The position numbers and the translations under genes are program-made. Positions 59,078-64,000 of a stretch of 64,000 nt of DNA are shown here, piece by piece. Below the pieces are notes generated by a model. That model did no database searches. It saw only the letters and a program-made list of their open reading frames with translations, and was not told the origin of the DNA. Positions within the stretch are counted from its first letter, which is position 1, and each line of letters starts with the position of its first letter. Source of the DNA: Hymenobacter psoromatis (lineage in GTDB: Bacteria > Bacteroidota > Bacteroidia > Cytophagales > Hymenobacteraceae). The stretch lies in the NCBI GenBank assembly GCA_001596155.1, contig CP014771.1:806001-870000 (forward strand), in the 5' to 3' direction.

Positions 59078-60343
59078 ATGTTCTTAAAGCGTTTTGTCCT
59101 GCTGCTGGTCCTGCTGGCCCCTACCCTGGCGGCCCGCGCCAACCATATTTTCATCCCGATGGATGATACCCAGAAGGAATGCCTCAAAGCTTACGGCCTG
59201 TGCTACTGGGCGTTGAGCAAGCAAATTGAGATTGATTGGCTGCTGAATTACCGCGGCGGCTCGTTTGCCTGCGAATCGCAGCCGGCCCTCGAAAATGAGC
59301 TGAACGTGCGCGGCATCACGTTCCAGACCATCTCGGAGGCGCAGTACACCAGCATTTTGCAGCAGATAGCCGACCCCAATGCCAATATGGACGTGATGAA
59401 GCTGGAAAAAGTCCCCAAAATTGCGGTGTACACGCCCAAGGGCAAGCAGCCCTGGGACGATGCCGTGACGATGGTGCTGACCTACGCCGAGATTCCGTAC
59501 GATAAAATTTACGACGATGAAGTACTGAGCGGCGTGCTGCCCAAGTACGACTGGCTGCACCTGCACCACGAAGATTTCACGGGCGAGTATGGCAAGTTTT
59601 ACAGCGCCTACCGCTACTACCCCTGGTACCAGCAGCAGGTGCGCGATGCCGAAGCGGCCGCCAAGCGCAATAACTTCAAGAAAGTGAGCGAGATGAAGGC
59701 CGCCGAGGTCGTGAAGATGCAGGAATTTATCGCGGGCGGCGGGTTTATGTTTGCCATGTGCTCGGCCACCGATAGCTACGACATTGCGCTGGCCGGCCTG
59801 GGCGTGGACATGGTGGGGCCGATGTACGACGGTGACCCCGCCGACCCCAACGCCCAAAGCAAGCTCAACTTCAACCGCACGCTGGCTTTTCAGAATTTTC
59901 ACCTGAAGACGAACCCGCTGGAGTACGAATATTCCGACATCGACATGCAGCCGCAGGAGCGCGGTTTATACGAGCAAAACGATTATTTTCAGCTCTTTAC
60001 CTTCTCGGCCAAGTACGACCCGGTGCCGACCATGCTGACCCAGGACCACGAGCGGACCATTCACGGCTTCATGGGCCAAACCACGGCGTTCCGCAAAAGT
60101 CTCATCAAGCCCGACGTCGTTATCATGGGCGAAACCAAGCAGGATGGGGAGGTGCGCTACATGCACGGCACCCTCGGCAAAGGCACCTGGACTTTTTACG
60201 GCGGCCACGACCCGGAGGACTACCAGCACCTGGTGGGCGAAGAGCCGACCGACCTCTCGCTGCATCCCAATTCGCCGGGTTATCGCCTCATTCTGAACAA
60301 CGTACTATTTCCGGCGGCCAAGAAGAAGAAGCAGAAAACCTAA
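59078..60343 (+). CDS. secreted protein of the Bacteroidota 'AsnB-like' annotated family, function unknown
   Basis: 421 residues. Signal peptide MFLKRFVLLLVLLAPTLAARA; ATG at 59078 rather than 59048. The mature protein starts NHIFIPMDDTQKECLKAYGLCYWAL and contains WLLNYRGGSFACES, YDWLHLHHEDFTGEYGKFY and AGGGFMFAMCSATDSYDIALA. I recall such proteins labelled asparagine synthetase B, but no glutaminase Cys2, PP-loop or ATP site of AsnB is visible and the protein is exported, so that label is doubtful. The GGHDPEDYQHLVG and GFMFAMC blocks suggest an enzyme or glutamine-amidotransferase-like fold. Confidence 0.85.
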   Translation: MFLKRFVLLLVLLAPTLAARANHIFIPMDDTQKECLKAYGLCYWALSKQIEIDWLLNYRGGSFACESQPALENELNVRGITFQTISEAQYTSILQQIADPNANMDVMKLEKVPKIAVYTPKGKQPWDDAVTMVLTYAEIPYDKIYDDEVLSGVLPKYDWLHLHHEDFTGEYGKFYSAYRYYPWYQQQVRDAEAAAKRNNFKKVSEMKAAEVVKMQEFIAGGGFMFAMCSATDSYDIALAGLGVDMVGPMYDGDPADPNAQSKLNFNRTLAFQNFHLKTNPLEYEYSDIDMQPQERGLYEQNDYFQLFTFSAKYDPVPTMLTQDHERTIHGFMGQTTAFRKSLIKPDVVIMGETKQDGEVRYMHGTLGKGTWTFYGGHDPEDYQHLVGEEPTDLSLHPNSPGYRLILNNVLFPAAKKKKQKT

Positions 60344-60375
60344 ACCCGGCTGGCTACTGCTCCCTACCCCCCTCC

Positions 60376-60407
60376 CTCCCGCTGGCGTTGTCAGCGGGAG
60401 TTTTTTT
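60376..60407 (+). terminator. terminator of the 59078 gene
   Basis: CTCCCGCTG (60376-60384) and CAGCGGGAG (60392-60400), loop 7, then T7. Confidence 0.94.
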
Positions 60408-60550
60408 GTGAATAGGCTGCCATTTTACCAATCTAAGAGCCAGAAAATTATCAATAAAATACCATAATTATTTTAAATGTACAATTTTGTAAATTACATG
60501 GTTATCTTCGCGGCAGTACTATCCGCGTCCTACCCCTATTCCATTACGTT

Positions 60551-61654
60551 ATGCGAGTTTTTACTACCCTGCTCGGCTGGGGCTGGGGCCTGGCCGCCGT
60601 GCTGAGCGCCGCGTCGGCGCGGGCTCAGGTTGACAGCGTGCGGGCCAGCACGCTGCCCGGCCGGCAAGTAGCCGAGAAGGCGTACAATGCCGGCCTGGCG
60701 TTTTTCACGGCCCAAAACTACCCGGCGGCGCTGGCCAGCTTCGACCAGGCCGTGACAACCAAGGCCGATTTTGCGCCCGCCTACGCCAATCGCGCCGCTA
60801 CTCAGCTGGCCCTCAGGAACTACCCGGCCGCCGTGGCCGACTACGACCAGGCCCTGAAACTGGAGCCGGGCGCCTTCGCCAGCTACTACGGCCGGGGCCA
60901 GGCCCAGGAAGCCGCCGGCCAGACCCCGGCCGCCGAGGCCGACTACGGCGCGGCCCTGCAAGCCAACGCCGCCTACGCGCCGGCCTGGTACCACCGGGGC
61001 GTGCTGCGCTTCGAAAAGGGTGAATACCAGGCCGCCCACGACGATTTTGACGGGGCCGTGAAGGCCGACCCGGCCTACGCTTTTGCCTACCACGACCGCG
61101 CCAGCACCAGCCTGCGGCTGGGCAACTACCCGGCCGCCGTGGCCGATTATTCGCGAGCGCTGGAATTGCAGCCCACGCTGCTACCCGCCCTGCTCAACCG
61201 GGCGGCCGCCGAGCGCCACACCAACCAGCTGCCCGAAGCCCTGCGCGACTACGACGCCTACCTGACCCAGAGGACCGATAACCCGCTGGCTTTCACCAAC
61301 CGGGGCAACGCGCGCTTCGAGAACAAGGACTACGCCGGGGCGGTGGCCGACTTTGACCGCGCCTTGGCCCTCGACCCCAAATACGCCTACGCCTGGAACA
61401 ACCGCGCCGCCGCCGAGCTCAAGCTCAAGCAATACGCCAAGGCCAACGCCGACGCCACCGAGGCCCTGCGCCTGGCACCCCGCTACGCCGAGGCTTATCT
61501 CAACCGCGGCCACGCCCGCGAAATGCTGCGCCAGGCCGACGAAGCCTGCCAGGACTGGCGCCAGGCCGCCGCGCTGGGCCTGCGCGCCGGCAATAGCTAC
61601 GCCGCCGCCGCCGGCTGCGCGGGCGCGGCTGCCGAAGAAGTGGGGGATAAATAG
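60551..61654 (+). CDS. secreted TPR-repeat protein
   Basis: 367 residues. Signal peptide ending near ASARAQ (about residue 25). Then about nine tetratricopeptide repeats in regular register, for example NAGLAFFTAQNYPAALASFDQAVTTKADFAPAYANRAATQLAL, LFEKGEYQAAHDDFDGAVKADPAYAF and NKDYAGAVADFDRALALDPKYAYAWNNRAAAELKL. Periplasmic scaffold protein. Codon use is strongly GC-biased like the neighbours. Partners unknown; the next gene also has TPRs. Confidence 0.9.
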   Translation: MRVFTTLLGWGWGLAAVLSAASARAQVDSVRASTLPGRQVAEKAYNAGLAFFTAQNYPAALASFDQAVTTKADFAPAYANRAATQLALRNYPAAVADYDQALKLEPGAFASYYGRGQAQEAAGQTPAAEADYGAALQANAAYAPAWYHRGVLRFEKGEYQAAHDDFDGAVKADPAYAFAYHDRASTSLRLGNYPAAVADYSRALELQPTLLPALLNRAAAERHTNQLPEALRDYDAYLTQRTDNPLAFTNRGNARFENKDYAGAVADFDRALALDPKYAYAWNNRAAAELKLKQYAKANADATEALRLAPRYAEAYLNRGHAREMLRQADEACQDWRQAAALGLRAGNSYAAAAGCAGAAAEEVGDK

Positions 61655-61684
61655 CCGCTAGGCCGGACCAGGAATCGGCTCGAA

Positions 61685-61786
61685 AGAAGAACGGTCATGC
61701 TGACGAAGGAAGCATCTCTACCGCTTCATTGACCAGTTCTGATGAAGCGGTAGAGATGCTTCCTTCGTCAGCATGACCGTTCTTCT
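61685..61786. repeat. 45-bp perfect inverted repeat, family 2
   Basis: 61685-61729 and 61742-61786 are exact inverted complements over 45 bp with a 12-base loop. The core GAAGCATCTCTACCGC is shared with 35026-35100. Located between the TPR gene and the PorE-like gene; it can form a very stable hairpin, probably a dispersed palindromic repeat also acting as a transcript end. Confidence 0.93.
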
Positions 61787-61829
61787 GGGTCTGAATTTAT
61801 AAAACAATTTTATAAAATATTTACCTTAT

Positions 61830-63893
61830 ATGAAACGGATATTTTTATCTAGTATTTTACTAACCATCAGCTTACTAGCAACCGAAACCCGCGCGCAAAG
61901 CGTCGATTTTTCCAAGGACGAGTTTGGGGCCGACAAGCAGGGGCTGAGGGAAGCGCTGCGCGAGCTGAAGGCCGGCGACGAGGCCTACCAGGCCGACCCG
62001 GCGCACTACGGGGCGGCCCTACCCCACTACCTGGCCGCCCAGCAGTTCAACGCTAATAACGCCGGGCTGAACGTGAAAATCGGCGATTGCTACCTGCATT
62101 CGGGCACCAAAACGCTGGCCCTACCCTACCTGCAAAAGGCCAAGACGCTGGACCCGGCCAGCGACCCGCGCCTGCACTACCTGCTGGCCCGCGCCCTGCA
62201 CCTGAGCGCCAAGTGGGCCGAAGCCAGCAAAGAATATCAGCTCAGCAGTCCCACCAGCGCCCGCGACCAGGCCCGCGAAAGCGAGCCCGTGACGGCCGAG
62301 GACCTGGCCCGCCGCATCCGGGAGTGCCACAATGGCCAGGAGCTGGCGAAGAACCCGGTGCGCGTGTTTATCGACAACGCGGGGCCGGCCGTGAACTCAG
62401 CTTACTCCGACTACGGCCCCGTGGTGTCGGCCGATGAGGCGCTGCTGCTCTTTACCTCGCGCCGCCCCAACGGCCCCAACGCGCCCAAAGACCCCGCCAG
62501 CGATGGCTATTTTGAGGATATTTACCAGACCACCGCGCGGGGCCAGGACTGGCAGCCCGCCACCAACCTGGGCGCGCCCGTGAACACTGCCGGCCACGAC
62601 GCCACCGTGGGCCTCGCCCCCGACGGCCAGCGCCTGCTGGTGTACGCGGACGAAAACGGCGGCGACCTGCGCGAAACCGAGCTACAGGGCACCACCTGGA
62701 CCAAGACCCAGCGCCTGCCCGGCCGCATCAACTCGAAGTACCACGAGTCGTCGGCCGCGTACTCGCCCGATGGGCGCTACCTCTACTTCGTGAGCGACAA
62801 GCCCGAGGGCAGCCGCGGCGGCCGCGACATCTACAAAGTGGACCTGGCCGGCAAGGGCCTGCCCGAAAACCTGGGCCCGGTCATCAACACGCCCTACGGC
62901 GAGGAGGCCGTTTTTTTGATGCCGGACGGCAAAACGCTCTACTTTTCGTCGGAAGGCCACAATTCGATGGGCGGCTACGACATCTTCAAATCAACGCTGC
63001 GCGAGGGCAAGTGGAGCGAGCCCGAAAACCTGGGCTGGCCCATCAACACGCCCGACGACGACGTATTTTTCGTGACGTCGGCCTCGGGGCGGCACGGCTA
63101 TTATTCCTCCGACCGGCCCGGCGGCCTGGGGGGTAAGGATATTTACCGCATCACGTTTTTAGGTCCCGAAAAGCCGCCCGTGCTCAGCGAGGAAAGCCCA
63201 CTACTGGCCTCGCGGCTGGCCCCGCTGGCGCAGCCGCCGCTGGCCCCGCCGGTGGCGGTGGCCACGGCCCAGGTCACTATTCTGAAAGGCACCGTGACGG
63301 ACGCGTTAACTAAGCAGCCGTTATCGGCTACTATCGAGCTGGTGGATAACACTACCAGCCAGACTATTGCGTCGTTTCATAGTAATGCCACATCGGGCAA
63401 ATACTTGGTGAGCCTGCCCTCCGGCACCAACTACGGCATTGTGGTGCGGCAGGATGGCTACCTGTTTCACTCCGAAAACTTCGACCTGCCCGCCGGGGCC
63501 GCCTACGCCGAGGTAGTGAAGGATATTCCGCTGAAGAAGCTGGAAGTGGGGGTAGTCATCGTGTTGAATAACATCTTCTTCGACACCGGCAAAGCCATTC
63601 TGCGCCCCGAAAGCACCGCCGAGCTGGAGCGCCTGCAAGCCCTGCTGGCCGACCAGCCCGCCATTCGGCTAGAAATGGCCGGCCACACCGACAACGTGGG
63701 CAAGCCCGCCGCCAACCAGGACCTGAGCCAGCGCCGCGCCCAAGCCGTGGTGAGCTACCTCACCGCCCACGGCATCGCCGCCGACCGCCTCACCGCTGCC
63801 GGCTACGGCGACACCAAGCCCGTCACAGCCAACACTACCCCCGCCGGCCGCCAGCTCAACCGCCGCACCGAATTTAAAGTAACGGGCAAGTAG
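61830..63893 (+). CDS. PorE-like protein: TPR, propeller, carboxypeptidase-regulatory and OmpA domains
   Basis: 687 residues. Signal peptide MKRIFLSSILLTISLLATETRA without a lipobox. TPR region (about 30-145), a PD40/WD40-type beta-propeller (about 180-450; YSPDGRYLYFVSDKPEGSRGGRDIYKVDL, FLMPDGKTLYFSSEGHNSMGGYDIFKS), a carboxypeptidase-regulatory-like beta-sandwich (about 480-565; ILKGTVTDALTKQPLSATIELVD) and a peptidoglycan-binding OmpA domain (about 580-687; NIFFDTGKAILRPESTAELERL, MAGHTDNVGKPAANQDLSQRRAQAVVSYL). This domain series is that of the type IX secretion protein PorE, which is a lipoprotein in P. gingivalis; the missing lipobox is a difference. Confidence 0.88.
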   Translation: MKRIFLSSILLTISLLATETRAQSVDFSKDEFGADKQGLREALRELKAGDEAYQADPAHYGAALPHYLAAQQFNANNAGLNVKIGDCYLHSGTKTLALPYLQKAKTLDPASDPRLHYLLARALHLSAKWAEASKEYQLSSPTSARDQARESEPVTAEDLARRIRECHNGQELAKNPVRVFIDNAGPAVNSAYSDYGPVVSADEALLLFTSRRPNGPNAPKDPASDGYFEDIYQTTARGQDWQPATNLGAPVNTAGHDATVGLAPDGQRLLVYADENGGDLRETELQGTTWTKTQRLPGRINSKYHESSAAYSPDGRYLYFVSDKPEGSRGGRDIYKVDLAGKGLPENLGPVINTPYGEEAVFLMPDGKTLYFSSEGHNSMGGYDIFKSTLREGKWSEPENLGWPINTPDDDVFFVTSASGRHGYYSSDRPGGLGGKDIYRITFLGPEKPPVLSEESPLLASRLAPLAQPPLAPPVAVATAQVTILKGTVTDALTKQPLSATIELVDNTTSQTIASFHSNATSGKYLVSLPSGTNYGIVVRQDGYLFHSENFDLPAGAAYAEVVKDIPLKKLEVGVVIVLNNIFFDTGKAILRPESTAELERLQALLADQPAIRLEMAGHTDNVGKPAANQDLSQRRAQAVVSYLTAHGIAADRLTAAGYGDTKPVTANTTPAGRQLNRRTEFKVTGK

Positions 63894-63941
63894 GCAGTAT
63901 TTTAGCTAGCACTGACGTACGCTACCTGATGGATTAAGCAC

Positions 63942-64000
63942 TCAAAACGACAGCTGGTCCCAGAAGACCACTTTGCCATCCTGGTTGTGCACGAACTGCA
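63942..64000 (-). CDS. C-terminal end of a gene that continues beyond the window
   Basis: Reading the minus strand from 63998 gives QFVHNQDGKVVFWDQLSF and then a TGA at 63944-63942. The codon use and a stop in the right place suggest the 3' end of a real gene converging on the PorE-like gene. Only 18 residues are visible, so no family can be given. Confidence 0.5.
   Translation of the reverse strand, partial: QFVHNQDGKVVFWDQLSF

Overview
The window looks like a chromosomal segment of a high-GC Bacteroidota of the Hymenobacter type (family Hymenobacteraceae). The evidence is the TAnnTTTG promoter boxes typical of Bacteroidota, a PorE-like OmpA protein, type III glutamine synthetase, GH51/GH43 enzymes and DUF349/DUF4112/YtxH proteins. 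Most genes are GC-rich housekeeping genes. Several AT-richer islands (about 1-580, 1900-2340, 24500-26460, 29350-29880, 37050-38240) look acquired.

Layout. 0-2.4 kb: small ORFs, a stand-alone Cas6-like endoribonuclease without a CRISPR array, and the wreck of an IS701-type transposase. 2.4-6.8 kb: a secreted GH51/GH43 pair for arabinose-containing polysaccharides, with a palindromic operator and a tRNA-Thr upstream. 6.9-16.8 kb: DUF349 protein, YqgE, PdxH, DUF1015, two paralogous polytopic membrane proteins flanking Maf, and a half-size EamA protein. 16.8-20.2 kb: GpsA, an HD phosphohydrolase and a lipoprotein, bracketed by two inverted copies of one cassette (promoter, structured leader RNA, short hydrophobic peptide, terminator). 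20.4-24.5 kb: gyrA, with its frame broken at a G8 run, and a TPR protein. 25.3-26.5 kb: an unrecognised accessory gene behind a 28-bp perfect palindrome.

26.5-36.3 kb: a minus-strand histidine operon (hisG-D-C-B-H-A-x-HAD-F-VOC-IE), preceded by a 32-codon leader peptide gene with four consecutive His codons and by alternative RNA pairings, that is, a leader-peptide attenuator. An AT-rich two-TM gene (x) sits inside it, and near-identical 40-bp repeats abut the start codons of hisB and hisC. 36.4-45.6 kb: DUF4112 protein, an HNH-like gene split by a 185-bp IS200/IS605-type miniature element, S9 peptidase, an exporter, an ADP-ribosylglycohydrolase and a Prc protease. 45.8-64 kb: unknown protein, LysS, YtxH and YtxH-CsbD proteins, cupin, ECF sigma factor, GSIII, glycosyltransferase 9, MtaB, HTH regulator, FtsX-like permease, secreted 'AsnB-like' protein, TPR protein, PorE-like protein and the end of one more gene.

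Recurrent sequence features are a CGGATT-rich repeat family sitting on gene boundaries, a second palindromic family (GAAGCATCTCTACCGC core), and a very frequent CCCTACCCCC/GGGGGTAGGG oligomer, one copy of which forms the gyrA frameshift site. All functional calls come from reading the sequence and remembered family features; no database search was run.
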